Assembly: GCA_965221175.1 (NCBI GenBank)
Contig: OZ244867.1
Coordinates: 682,001-746,000, forward strand
DNA from: JAJDZL01 sp965221175
GTDB taxonomy: Bacteria; Pseudomonadota; Gammaproteobacteria; Arenicellales; JAJDZL01
DNA: 64,000 nt
Direction: 5' to 3'
Shown here piece after piece: positions 54,207 through 63,179 of this stretch (the stretch's first letter is position 1; every line of letters begins with the position of its first letter). The notes below the pieces were generated by a model. The model had not been told where the DNA came from and did no database searches. It worked only from the letters and a program-made list of their open reading frames with translations. The position numbers and the translations under genes were made by a program.

Positions 54207-54555
54207 AGTAGGGATTACCTCATATAAGAGTTGAAACTAAATTCAAGTCATCTTGACTTCAAGTATTGCAACGGATCTCATTACCGCTAAATTGGAAACA
54301 TGAAGCATTCGCACGGATAAATTGAAAATTTTTCAACTCTGATAACTTTGAACAAACATTGTTGATAATGATACTTGATTAGAGAACCCTGCAGAATTTC
54401 AATTCAAGCTGCCAATTTGAGATGAATGAATTGAATTTTGATCGATAAATTGTTGTTTTTTATGATTTTTACTTATCTATATAATTTCCCTTGTATTTCC
54501 TACATATTAGAAATGAAATTTCACTAACATAAGATTGCTGAATCAGGGGATTTGC
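54207..54555. other. Intergenic region between the FKBP gene and the UPF0434 gene
   Basis: This AT-rich divergent gap holds a 6-bp inverted repeat (AAGTCA, three bases, TGACTT) around 54244 and a TATAAT at 54480. I see no RNA gene, terminator or open frame worth calling. Confidence 0.6.
54480..54485 (+). promoter_or_regulatory. -10 element upstream of the UPF0434 gene
   Basis: A perfect TATAAT lies 70 bases before the start of the small gene at 54556. The DNA at the -35 position is a T-rich run with no consensus match, so the call rests on the -10 box alone. Confidence 0.35.
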
Positions 54556-54819
54556 ATGCCAATTGACTCAAAATTACTGGAAATTCTCCGTTGTCCAGTA
54601 ACTAAACAGCCGCTTTCCATGTTGACGAATGAGCAACTGAACATGATCAATTCCAAAATTGATGCGGGAACCGTTCACTATGCCGATGGATCAAAGGTCG
54701 AGAGCAAACTCGAAGAAGGATTGATTACCGACAACGGCACCTTGGTTTATCGGATTGATTCAGACATACCAATCATGTTGCAGGATCAAAGTATTCCAAT
54801 GATCGAAGTCGAATCGTAG
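54556..54819 (+). CDS. UPF0434/Trm112 family small protein (YcaR-like)
   Basis: An 87-residue protein with the Trm112-like opening MPIDSKLLEILRCPVTKQPL and the later LVYRIDSDIPIMLQD. Most family members have a CP-x-C zinc knuckle; here the second cysteine is replaced (CPVTK). I start at the ATG at 54556, five bases after AGGGGA; a TTG seven codons upstream is open. The family often neighbours kdsB or lpxK, which are absent here. Its function is not established in bacteria. Confidence 0.85.
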   Translation: MPIDSKLLEILRCPVTKQPLSMLTNEQLNMINSKIDAGTVHYADGSKVESKLEEGLITDNGTLVYRIDSDIPIMLQDQSIPMIEVES

Positions 54820-54824
54820 CGGCC

Positions 54825-56009
54825 TTAACTCTGACGATAATGGTCCATCAGTATTCTTGCGACTTCGGGTCGAGAAAACTCTGGCGGCAGATTCTCACCA
54901 GCCGAAAGCATTTCTCGCACCCTCGTACCAGACAGCAGAACAAAATCATCGGGTGTATGGTCGGGTGCATCTCGCATCATGACGACTTCGTTCAGCTTTC
55001 TTGACCAAGCAGTATGGTCAGCCTCAAATATCTCAATATCAAGCACACCCGCTGGCACGTCGGTCTGAAATATCGTCTGTGCATCGAATGCGCCATAGTA
55101 ATCCCCGACACCGGCATGATCACGCCCCACGATCATATATGATGCACCGAAATTCTGGCGAAATATGGCGTGTAGTACCGCTTCTCGCGGTCCGGCATAC
55201 AGCATGTCAAAACCATACCCTGTAATGATTGCGGTGTTTTCTGAAAAATAAAGCTCTACCATCTTCCGGATGGCATTGTCTCGAACTTTCGCAGGAATAT
55301 CACCTGGCTTGAGTTTGCCAAGAAGCATGTGGATAACGACTCCGTCTGCATTGGTTCGATCAAGTGCAATCTTGCACAGCTCTTCGTGCGCCCGATGCAT
55401 TGGATTTCGTGTCTGAAAGGCAACCACCTTCTGCCACCCTCTCTGTTCAATTTCAGACCTGATCTGGCCAGCAGTTCGAAACGTATTCGGAAATTCGACT
55501 TCAAAATAACTGTAGTTCAGAACTTGGATTGAACCGGCCACAATAAATTCGCCCTGATTCAGGAAAGTTTTAACGCCCGGGTGTCCACTGTCGGCAGTTC
55601 CGTATACGCGCTCAGCGATGTACTGGCGTTCCTCCAGATTCAACTCTTCAATCGACTCTACAGTTTGAATCGCCAACGGTGGATTTCCTTCAATTTCGGA
55701 ATCTCTCAGTGTAATTCGATCACCAATTTTGATTCCGCCAATTTCATTGACACGATTGAGAATTGGTATCGGCCAAAAAAGACCTGAACTTGTGTGCATA
55801 TTCTGTGCAATCGCAAATGCATCAGACTTGTTCATAAACCCGCTGAGCGGGGTGAAATAGCCGGCTCCAAGCATCACGGCACTAGCCGCTGACGGAGAGT
55901 CTAGAACGATTGAAAGTAAATCACCAGCTTCGCGAGACAATTCTGAATGAAGCTTGGGATCGAAAACTACAAGTGGTGTCAGCCTGGAAGACTGAAAAGG
56001 TTTGATCAT
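54825..56009 (-). CDS. sat: Sulfate adenylyltransferase (ATP sulfurylase, Sat type)
   Basis: A 394-residue single-chain ATP sulfurylase. The nucleotide-binding motifs are QTRNPMHRAHEEL and GRDHAGVGDYYG. The N-terminal PUA-like domain has GAGYFTPLSGFMNKSDA. Sat makes adenosine phosphosulfate from sulfate, or runs in reverse in sulfur oxidisers. No APS kinase or reductase lies nearby, so the direction cannot be told. It has no fused kinase domain. Confidence 0.94.
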   Translation of the reverse strand: MIKPFQSSRLTPLVVFDPKLHSELSREAGDLLSIVLDSPSAASAVMLGAGYFTPLSGFMNKSDAFAIAQNMHTSSGLFWPIPILNRVNEIGGIKIGDRITLRDSEIEGNPPLAIQTVESIEELNLEERQYIAERVYGTADSGHPGVKTFLNQGEFIVAGSIQVLNYSYFEVEFPNTFRTAGQIRSEIEQRGWQKVVAFQTRNPMHRAHEELCKIALDRTNADGVVIHMLLGKLKPGDIPAKVRDNAIRKMVELYFSENTAIITGYGFDMLYAGPREAVLHAIFRQNFGASYMIVGRDHAGVGDYYGAFDAQTIFQTDVPAGVLDIEIFEADHTAWSRKLNEVVMMRDAPDHTPDDFVLLSGTRVREMLSAGENLPPEFSRPEVARILMDHYRQS

Positions 56010-56034
56010 AGATTATTTCAATGAGTCGGGTAGA

Positions 56035-57147
56035 CTAAATCGTAGCAGAATCCAGAGAACTGGATGGTTGGGTGTGATCCCGACGTTTTTGAACCGCATT
56101 ACTCAAAACATTCAGCAATTCTACGGTATCTGCCCATCCTAGACAAGCATCAGTAATGCTTTGACCGTACACAGGCTTCTGGCCTTCTACGATGTCCTGC
56201 CGTCCTTCGACAAGGTGACTCTCGATCATCACTCCCATGATTCGCCTGTCACCTGTCGCAACTTGATCGGCCACATTTGCTCCAACTTGTATCTGTCTAG
56301 TAAATTGTTTGGAACTGTTTGCATGACTGAAATCAATCATCACATTTGTTGTCAGCCCTCTGCCGGTGAGCAGTTCAACCGCTGCATCAACATCCTGTGC
56401 TTCATAGTTCGGCTGGTTCCCACCTCGCAGAATGATGTGACAGTCTTCATTTCCCAAGGTTTCGAAAATTGCAGTCTGGCCTTCTTTGGTAATTGACAGA
56501 AACCGATGCTGTTTTGAAGCTGCATGGGCACCATCTACTGCAATTTTCAAATTGCCATCGGTACCGTTTTTCAATCCAACCGGGCAGGAAAGACCTGAGA
56601 CCAACTGCCGATGCACTTGGCTTTCTGTTGTACGCGCTCCGATTGCCCCCCAGCTCACCAAATCGGCAATATATTGCGGAGAGATGATGTCCAAAAATTC
56701 GACACCCGCCGGAACTCCCAGATTGTTAAACTCAAGCAGCAGTTGTCTCGCAAGCCTCAAGCCATTGTTCATGTCGAAAGAGCCATCAAGATTGGGGTCA
56801 TTGATCAGCCCTTTCCAACCGATCGTGGTACGAGGCTTTTCAAAATAAACCCGCATGACGATGAGCAAGTCATCCGACAGATCGGACTTCACTTTGGCAA
56901 GACGTTCGGCATACTCTCTCGCTGCCTGTGCATCGTGTATCGAACATGGACCGACAATGACGACAAGTCGATCATCCTGGCCATACAGAATTCGATGAAT
57001 TTCGTCTCTTGTAGTTCGAACGACGTCAATGGCTTTTGCTGATGCAGGAATTTCTGCCATGACTTGTGCTGGATAGGCAACGTCGCGAATCGAAGCAATC
57101 CGCAAGTTGTCGACTAATTGAGTCAAGTTGGTGTTCGCTTCAATCAT
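56035..57147 (-). CDS. 3-deoxy-7-phosphoheptulonate synthase (class I)
   Basis: A 370-residue DAHP synthase for the first step of aromatic amino acid synthesis. The active site includes VGPCSIHDAQAA, FEKPRTTIGWKGLINDPNLD, and WGAIGARTTESQVHRQL, with the metal site MIDFSHANSSK. It belongs to the AroF/AroG/AroH group, and I cannot tell which amino acid inhibits it. I start at the ATG at 57147; an upstream TTG at 57165 is open but has little support. It lies 25 bases before sat. Confidence 0.93.
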   Translation of the reverse strand: MIEANTNLTQLVDNLRIASIRDVAYPAQVMAEIPASAKAIDVVRTTRDEIHRILYGQDDRLVVIVGPCSIHDAQAAREYAERLAKVKSDLSDDLLIVMRVYFEKPRTTIGWKGLINDPNLDGSFDMNNGLRLARQLLLEFNNLGVPAGVEFLDIISPQYIADLVSWGAIGARTTESQVHRQLVSGLSCPVGLKNGTDGNLKIAVDGAHAASKQHRFLSITKEGQTAIFETLGNEDCHIILRGGNQPNYEAQDVDAAVELLTGRGLTTNVMIDFSHANSSKQFTRQIQVGANVADQVATGDRRIMGVMIESHLVEGRQDIVEGQKPVYGQSITDACLGWADTVELLNVLSNAVQKRRDHTQPSSSLDSATI

Positions 57148-57280
57148 CGTCAATCTGTTCCACAATACTTCTTCATATCCTCAAATTTACTTGCAGAATG
57201 TTACATCAAAAGCGCCAATTATAAGTTGATATTGATATACTCATTGAATATCCAAATCAATTAATTCATTGGAGTTTTAT

Positions 57281-58831
57281 ATGAAATCAACAATTTTAAA
57301 ACTTGGAGCGATTGCGTGTCTAGCAATCGCTCTTCCCTTGCAGGCGAATACTTTGAGGCTTGCCTACGATGCCGATCCGGTTTCGCTAGATCTTCACGAA
57401 CAATTGTCCGGTGGCACCTTGCAATTGTCTCACATGGTTTGTGATCCCTTAATCCGATGGAATCAAGACTTGGGATTCGACGCCAGAGCAGCCAGCAGTT
57501 GGGAAAGACTGAACGAGACCACTGTTCGATTTAATTTGCGACAGGGGGTTAAATTTCACTCAGGTCGGGAAATGACCGCCAAAGATGTCAAATTTACTTT
57601 TGATCGACTTAAGCAGAGCGAAGATTTCAAGGGAATATTCGTAAATTTCACTGGCGTCAATGTTGTTGACGATTACACAGTGGACATCGTAACCGATGGC
57701 CCTTATCCACTTGTGGAGCATACTGCCACCTATATATTCCCTCTTGACAGTGAATTTTATTCGGGTACCGATGAAGGCGGCAAGGACAAAGGCGAGATTG
57801 TAAAGCACGGCGACTCATTCGCTTCCTCCAATATCTCCTGTACAGGGCCATTCACAGTGACCTCCAGGGAACAGGGAGTCAAGGTCGTATTTGACCGATT
57901 TGGTGATTATTGGGATACCGATTCTCCGGGTAATGTCAGCCAGATCGTGTTCACGCCAATCAAGGAAGCTCCAACCCGGGTTGCAGCTTTGCTGGCAGGC
58001 GATATTGATTTTGCTGCACCGATTCCGCCGACGGATCTAGAGCGGATTTCCGCAACCGAAGGGGTTGACCTTGTTACGATGAGCGGGACGCGCATCATCA
58101 CATTCCAGTTGAATCAGAAACGGCAACCGGCTCTTGCAGATGCTCGCGTAAGGCTGGCTATCGTGAATGCGATAAACAATGAAGGTATTGTCGAGAGAAT
58201 CATGAAAAATTTTGGTACGGCCGCAGCCCAGCAGAGTCCAAAAGGTTATCTCGGCTACAACGAATCATTAAAGCCTCGATACGACCTTGAAAAAGCCAAG
58301 GCATTGATGGCTGAAGCAGGATATGCAGACGGCCTTGAGGTTACCATGATGGCACCCAACAACCGATACGTAAATGATGCCAAGATAGCGGAAGCGGTAG
58401 CTGGCATGTTGGCGAAAATAAACATTCGTGTCGATTTGACAACCATGCCAAAAGCCCAGTACTGGCCCAAGTTTGACGAACGCGCAGCGGATATCATGAT
58501 GATCGGCTGGCATTCAGATACAGAAGATTCTGCGAATTTCTCTGAATTTCTTACCATGACTCCGGATGAAGAAACTGGATATGGGCAGTACAACAGCGGA
58601 AATTTCTCCAACGCCGAAGTCGACAAGCTTGTGCTGGAAAGCGCAAAGGAAACGGATTTGGCAAAACGTGCGGAAATGTTGCAGAAAGTGGAACAAATTT
58701 TGCATGATGAAGCCGCATTTGTACCGCTGCATTGGCAGGATCGAGCGTGGGGGGCTGGCTCAGGCGTGAATATTGGTGCGATCGTCAATGTTATGAATTT
58801 CCCCTATCTGGGCGATCTAGTAATGAACTGA
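57281..58831 (+). CDS. Peptide-type ABC transporter substrate-binding protein (SBP family 5)
   Basis: A 516-residue periplasmic solute-binding protein. A signal peptide (MKSTILKLGAIACLAIALPL, processing near LQA-N) precedes the SBP_bac_5 core. Typical segments are FNLRQGVKFHSGREMTAKDV and ADIMMIGWHSDTEDSANF. I use the ATG at 57281, six bases after GGAG; an in-frame TTG 12 bases upstream overlaps that site. Members bind peptides, nickel or other solutes. It is separated from the permeases by 230 bases with a strong hairpin. Confidence 0.9.
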   Translation: MKSTILKLGAIACLAIALPLQANTLRLAYDADPVSLDLHEQLSGGTLQLSHMVCDPLIRWNQDLGFDARAASSWERLNETTVRFNLRQGVKFHSGREMTAKDVKFTFDRLKQSEDFKGIFVNFTGVNVVDDYTVDIVTDGPYPLVEHTATYIFPLDSEFYSGTDEGGKDKGEIVKHGDSFASSNISCTGPFTVTSREQGVKVVFDRFGDYWDTDSPGNVSQIVFTPIKEAPTRVAALLAGDIDFAAPIPPTDLERISATEGVDLVTMSGTRIITFQLNQKRQPALADARVRLAIVNAINNEGIVERIMKNFGTAAAQQSPKGYLGYNESLKPRYDLEKAKALMAEAGYADGLEVTMMAPNNRYVNDAKIAEAVAGMLAKINIRVDLTTMPKAQYWPKFDERAADIMMIGWHSDTEDSANFSEFLTMTPDEETGYGQYNSGNFSNAEVDKLVLESAKETDLAKRAEMLQKVEQILHDEAAFVPLHWQDRAWGAGSGVNIGAIVNVMNFPYLGDLVMN

Positions 58832-58844
58832 TCTGAAACGGAAA

Positions 58845-58881
58845 CAGAGTAAAGATGGGTTCTTGGCCCATCTTTACTCTG
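58845..58881 (+). terminator. Perfect 15-bp stem-loop after the binding-protein gene
   Basis: CAGAGTAAAGATGGG and CCCATCTTTACTCTG pair perfectly around a 7-base loop, 14 bases after the stop codon. No U-run follows, so full rho-independent termination is doubtful. In comparable importers such a stem protects the upstream mRNA and lowers expression of the permeases. Confidence 0.65.
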
Positions 58882-59061
58882 CAATGTTTGACAATCGTTA
58901 CTCAGCCTAATTCTCAAGCAATAGTTTGCAGGCCAAACATTCCCGTTTGCGGCGGTTTTACAGAAACTGCACCCAAATACACACTCAGGTAATGGGGTAA
59001 TGGGCTTCGTAATGATTATTGTGCGACAGTCTTCTTGCTCTCAATTTTTAACCAGTAACTC

Positions 59062-60036
59062 ATGTTTGCCTTTCTAGTTCGCAGACTCGGCCAGTCCATC
59101 ATCGTGATGCTGGTAATCAGCCTGTTGAGCTTTTCCATTCAAGACGAACTCGGCGATCCGCTTCGAGAACTTGTAGGACAATCCGTCTCGGAAGAAATCA
59201 GAAACGAACTGAGAGAGGAAATGGGTTTGAATGATCCGTTTCTCGTGCAATACTGGCGTTTTCTGAAAAAAGCTGTGCAGGGAGACTTAGGCACATCTTA
59301 TTTTTTCAAACGCCCTGCATTAGATGTCATCATGGACAAACTGCCTGCAACAATCGACCTGGTAATCGCAGCAACCGTTTGGATACTGTTATTCTCACTA
59401 CCTGTAGGCATGTTTGCTGCAATACGTCCAAATCACTGGCTGACCAAGCTAGCCATGGGATTGAGCATTGTCGGTATATCCATACCTGTTTTTCTGACAG
59501 CCATTTTTCTGATCCATCTGTTTGCCGTTCAACTTGGATGGTTTCCTTCCTATGGACGTGGTGATACCGTTGTGCTTTTCGGAAGATGGGAAACAAGTCT
59601 CCTTACATGGGACGGACTGACGCACTTGCTGTTACCGAGCATTTCACTTGCATCCGTTATTTTGCCTCTTTTTGTTCGCATGATCCGTTCCGAGATGATG
59701 GAAGTACTAGAAACGGAATACGTAAAGTTTGCCTGGGCAAAAGGTCTGTCAAAAAAACGGATTTGGATTGTTCATGCATTCAAAAATACCCTTTTGCCGG
59801 TGATTACCGTAGGAGGCGTCCAGATCGGTATCATGGTTGCCTACACCATTCTGACTGAAACTGTTTTTCAGTGGCCAGGCATGGGATTCATGTTTCTGGA
59901 AGCAATCAACCGCGTGGATACGCCGCTGATCGTAGCCTATCTTATTATCGTTGGATTAATATTCGTCATCACAAATACGATCGTGGACATCATCTACGGG
60001 CTGGTAAATCCCATGGTCAAACTAACCGGGCGATAA
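59062..60036 (+). CDS. Peptide-type ABC transporter permease (DppB-like)
   Basis: A 324-residue inner-membrane permease. The first helix is near residues 9-28. A long periplasmic loop follows, with LREEMGLNDPFLVQYWRFL. The C-terminal half carries the EAA-type coupling segment (YVKFAWAKGLSKKRIWIVHA). Five or six hydrophobic segments are visible. There is no ribosome-binding site before the ATG. It lies between the hairpin and the DppC-like gene. Confidence 0.92.
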   Translation: MFAFLVRRLGQSIIVMLVISLLSFSIQDELGDPLRELVGQSVSEEIRNELREEMGLNDPFLVQYWRFLKKAVQGDLGTSYFFKRPALDVIMDKLPATIDLVIAATVWILLFSLPVGMFAAIRPNHWLTKLAMGLSIVGISIPVFLTAIFLIHLFAVQLGWFPSYGRGDTVVLFGRWETSLLTWDGLTHLLLPSISLASVILPLFVRMIRSEMMEVLETEYVKFAWAKGLSKKRIWIVHAFKNTLLPVITVGGVQIGIMVAYTILTETVFQWPGMGFMFLEAINRVDTPLIVAYLIIVGLIFVITNTIVDIIYGLVNPMVKLTGR

Positions 60037-60049
60037 GGAATACACGTCA

Positions 60050-60994
60050 ATGGCCAGTCAGACCTTATCAGTTCGTACTAACGCGTGGCAGCGATTTCGT
60101 AATTCCCTGCTGTACCATAGCTTTACGCATAATCGCACTGCCATGGTGAGTGCAACAGTGATTTTGGTTTATATCCTGCTGTCTGTACTCGCTCCTGCAA
60201 TCGCACCCTATGATCCGTGGGATCAGACTCAGTTTGACATCATGGATTCGGAACTTCCGCCAGTCGGAAGCCTCGGTGCCGATGACCGTTTCTTTTTAGG
60301 CACGGATGCAATGGGTAGAGACATGCTGAGCACCATTCTCTACGGAACAGGAATATCCATATTAATCGGCATATTCGCCACTTGTCTACAGGCAGTCATG
60401 GGAGTATCCATCGGTCTCGTTGCTGGATACTTTGGCGGACGGCTTGACAGTTTTCTGATGCGGGTGGCGGATATTCAGCTATCGTTCACAACGCTGATGG
60501 TAGCGATCGTGGTACTTGCAATTTTTCAAGCTACAGTCGGGTTGCGCTTCTATGAAAACTTCGCAATCATTGCCATAATTCTGGTGATTGGCATAGCCGA
60601 GTGGCCGCAGTACGCAAGAACTGTTCGGGCATGCGTGCTAGCGGCAAAGAAACAGGAATATGTAGATGCAGCGCGCGTTGTCGGGCTGCCACCCCTGACA
60701 ATCATTTATCGTCACATCTTGCCGAATACGTTCTCTCCCCTTCTGGTGATATCCACGGTTCAGGTTGCCAATGCAATCATTACCGAAGCTGCATTGTCGT
60801 TTCTCGGCCTTGGAATGCCGATCACTAAACCTTCTCTTGGCTCGCTGATTAAAAATGGATTTGAGTTCATATTCAGTGGCTCCTGGTGGATTACTGCTTT
60901 TCCGGCAATCGTGCTAGTCGTTCTAATTCTGGCGATCAACCTTCTTGGTGACTGGCTGCGAGATGTGTTGAATCCGAAGCTCTATGACAAGTGA
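60050..60994 (+). CDS. Peptide-type ABC transporter permease (DppC-like)
   Basis: A 314-residue partner permease. An N-terminal helix (about residues 34-56) is followed by FLGTDAMGRDMLSTILYGT, the family hallmark, and the EYVDAARVVGLPPLTIIYRH coupling segment. AAGGAAT is placed before the ATG, and the gene begins 13 bases after the first permease. Confidence 0.93.
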   Translation: MASQTLSVRTNAWQRFRNSLLYHSFTHNRTAMVSATVILVYILLSVLAPAIAPYDPWDQTQFDIMDSELPPVGSLGADDRFFLGTDAMGRDMLSTILYGTGISILIGIFATCLQAVMGVSIGLVAGYFGGRLDSFLMRVADIQLSFTTLMVAIVVLAIFQATVGLRFYENFAIIAIILVIGIAEWPQYARTVRACVLAAKKQEYVDAARVVGLPPLTIIYRHILPNTFSPLLVISTVQVANAIITEAALSFLGLGMPITKPSLGSLIKNGFEFIFSGSWWITAFPAIVLVVLILAINLLGDWLRDVLNPKLYDK

Positions 60995-61001
60995 GTGATT
61001 T

Positions 61002-61967
61002 ATGGTGCTGTTGAGTGTAAACAACCTTGAAGTCGCTTTCCCGCTGAGAACTGGCACCGTAACCGCGATTCGCGATGTCAGTTTTGAATTGAATCAAGGC
61101 GAGCGGCTGGGAATCGTAGGAGAGAGTGGCGCTGGAAAATCTGTATCTGCATTCGCCATTCTGAGCTTGATCAGTAAACCAGGTTACATGTCTGCTGGGA
61201 AAATTTACTTTGACGGCATCTGTCTTTCCGACCTGAGCGAATCTGAGATGCAACAAATTCGGGGAAATCGCATCAGCATGATTTTTCAAGACCCGATGAT
61301 GACTTTGAATCCAGTACTGACCATCGGCACTCAGATGGAGGAGACAATTCTCGCGCATCGCAAAACGAAGCGAGCTGACGCGCGTGCCATTGCGGTGGAG
61401 AAATTGAGAGCAGTTCAAATCCCCTCCGCAGATACTCGACTGAAACAATACCCGCATGAGTTGTCTGGCGGAATGCGGCAACGTGTGGTAATCGCGATCG
61501 CACTATTGACTGATCCTCAATTGATCATTGCCGACGAACCCACAACCGCACTGGATGTAACTATACAAGCGGAAATTCTGGATCTCCTGCTGCACCTGTG
61601 CAATGAATTCAATGTGGGCCTGATTCTTATCACACACGATCTTGGCGTTGTTTCACAAGTAACTCAGCGAATGTTGGTCATGTATGCGGGAAGAGTGATC
61701 GAACAGGGAAAAACTTCAAGCATCGTAGAAAACCCTAAACATCCTTATACGCAAGGACTGATCGCAGCATTGCCAGAGATGGCTACACCCGGCGAAAAGT
61801 TGAATCAAATTCCAGGGGTAATGCCGACTCTTCAAGACATTCCATCTGGATGCCCATTTCACAATCGTTGTAAATTTGTACAACAGATTTGCCGTACGAC
61901 GCTGCCGGAATTGAAAGCCCGTGACAGTCGATCAGTTGCCTGTCACTTCCCGTTAGATTCGACGTGA
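61002..61967 (+). CDS. Peptide-type ABC transporter ATPase (DppD-like)
   Basis: A 321-residue ATPase. The Walker A motif is GESGAGKS, the Q-loop is in MIFQDPM, the signature is LSGGMRQR and Walker B is LIIADEPTTALD, with the switch His in LILITHDLG. The C-terminal cysteine-rich oligopeptide/dipeptide domain (CPFHNRCKFVQQICRTTLPE) is present. It starts 7 bases after the second permease. Confidence 0.95.
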   Translation: MVLLSVNNLEVAFPLRTGTVTAIRDVSFELNQGERLGIVGESGAGKSVSAFAILSLISKPGYMSAGKIYFDGICLSDLSESEMQQIRGNRISMIFQDPMMTLNPVLTIGTQMEETILAHRKTKRADARAIAVEKLRAVQIPSADTRLKQYPHELSGGMRQRVVIAIALLTDPQLIIADEPTTALDVTIQAEILDLLLHLCNEFNVGLILITHDLGVVSQVTQRMLVMYAGRVIEQGKTSSIVENPKHPYTQGLIAALPEMATPGEKLNQIPGVMPTLQDIPSGCPFHNRCKFVQQICRTTLPELKARDSRSVACHFPLDST

Positions 61968-62998
61968 CAGAGCAAATCCAAAACTCTGAAAATGGAGTGC
62001 TTGTCAGTACCAACAATCTGTACAAACACTTCAATGTCTCCGGCGGGCTGCTGGACCAGATTACATTCAAGGATGGCAGGCCGAGTAGACAAATCGAGTA
62101 CGTAAAAGCACTGAATGGAATTGATCTAACTGTCCAACACGGAGAAGTGCTTTGCCTGGTTGGAGAGAGCGGTTGCGGCAAAACAACTGTCGGTCGAACG
62201 ATCATGGGACTGTTGTCGCCATCAAGCGGTTCCATAACGTATCAAGGAAAGAGAATCGATAATTTGTCGAGACGCCAGATTTTGCCCTATCGACAGAAAA
62301 TGCAGATGATTTTTCAAAATTCCTACGCATCTTTGAATCCACGCAAGACAGTTGCGGCGACACTGCTAGAGCCAATTCGATTTCATAAACCAGAACTCTC
62401 TAACAATCAGCACAAGGAGAAGGTCAAGGAGGTTATGGAGTCGGTAGGGGTTGATGTTGGCTGGGGGGCGAGATTTCCACATGAGTTCTCCGGCGGGCAA
62501 CGTCAGCGCATCAGCATTGCTCGTGCCCTCATGGTTGATCCTGAATTTATTGTTGCGGATGAACCTATTTCTGCCCTGGACGTGTCCATTCAGGCACAGG
62601 TGCTAAATTTGCTGAGTGATGCTCGGGAGCAACGTGGGCTGACTTATCTTTTTATTACTCACGATCTATCTGTTGTAGAACATTTTGGCAATCGTGTCGC
62701 TGTCATGTACCTTGGAAAAATTTGTGAACTGGGCGCAACGCAACAAATATTCTCGACACCTCAGCACCCATATACTCAAGCACTTTTGAGTGCTATACCA
62801 AAACTCGGAAAAGTAAATTATTCGCATAAAAAATTGAAAGGCGAGGTTCCAACTGCCATAAATTTACCTAGCGGGTGCGTATTTCACAACCGCTGTCTTC
62901 ATGCAAGAGACAAATGCAAATCGATTGTGCCAGAACTGCAAGAGACTCCATCTGGCGTGCAAATTGCCTGTCACGGAGTTGCAGAAAACTGGTTTTGA
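61964..62998 (+). CDS. Peptide-type ABC transporter ATPase (DppF-like, GTG start)
   Basis: A 344-residue second ATPase. Walker A is GESGCGKT, the Q-loop MIFQNSYASLNPRKT, the signature FSGGQRQR, Walker B FIVADEPISALD and the switch His is in LFITHDLS. The C-terminus has CVFHNRCLHARDKCKSIVPE. The GTG start at 61964 overlaps the upstream stop by four bases (GTGA), so the two ATPases should be made in equal amounts. Confidence 0.94.
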   Translation: MTEQIQNSENGVLVSTNNLYKHFNVSGGLLDQITFKDGRPSRQIEYVKALNGIDLTVQHGEVLCLVGESGCGKTTVGRTIMGLLSPSSGSITYQGKRIDNLSRRQILPYRQKMQMIFQNSYASLNPRKTVAATLLEPIRFHKPELSNNQHKEKVKEVMESVGVDVGWGARFPHEFSGGQRQRISIARALMVDPEFIVADEPISALDVSIQAQVLNLLSDAREQRGLTYLFITHDLSVVEHFGNRVAVMYLGKICELGATQQIFSTPQHPYTQALLSAIPKLGKVNYSHKKLKGEVPTAINLPSGCVFHNRCLHARDKCKSIVPELQETPSGVQIACHGVAENWF

Positions 62999-63179
62999 TT
63001 AGGCTGGAATCAGGCTACTGAGTTGGAATCTTTCCCTTGCTTCATAACTCTTCTAGCTGAATAACCCTACATATTTTACGTTTGCAACAAGAGTTCGCGC
63101 AATTTCGTGAACTGTATGTCGGTTCTGCATTAAACTGAACGGCTCATGGATAGTTGATTTTCAGAGGCTGGTAATTATC

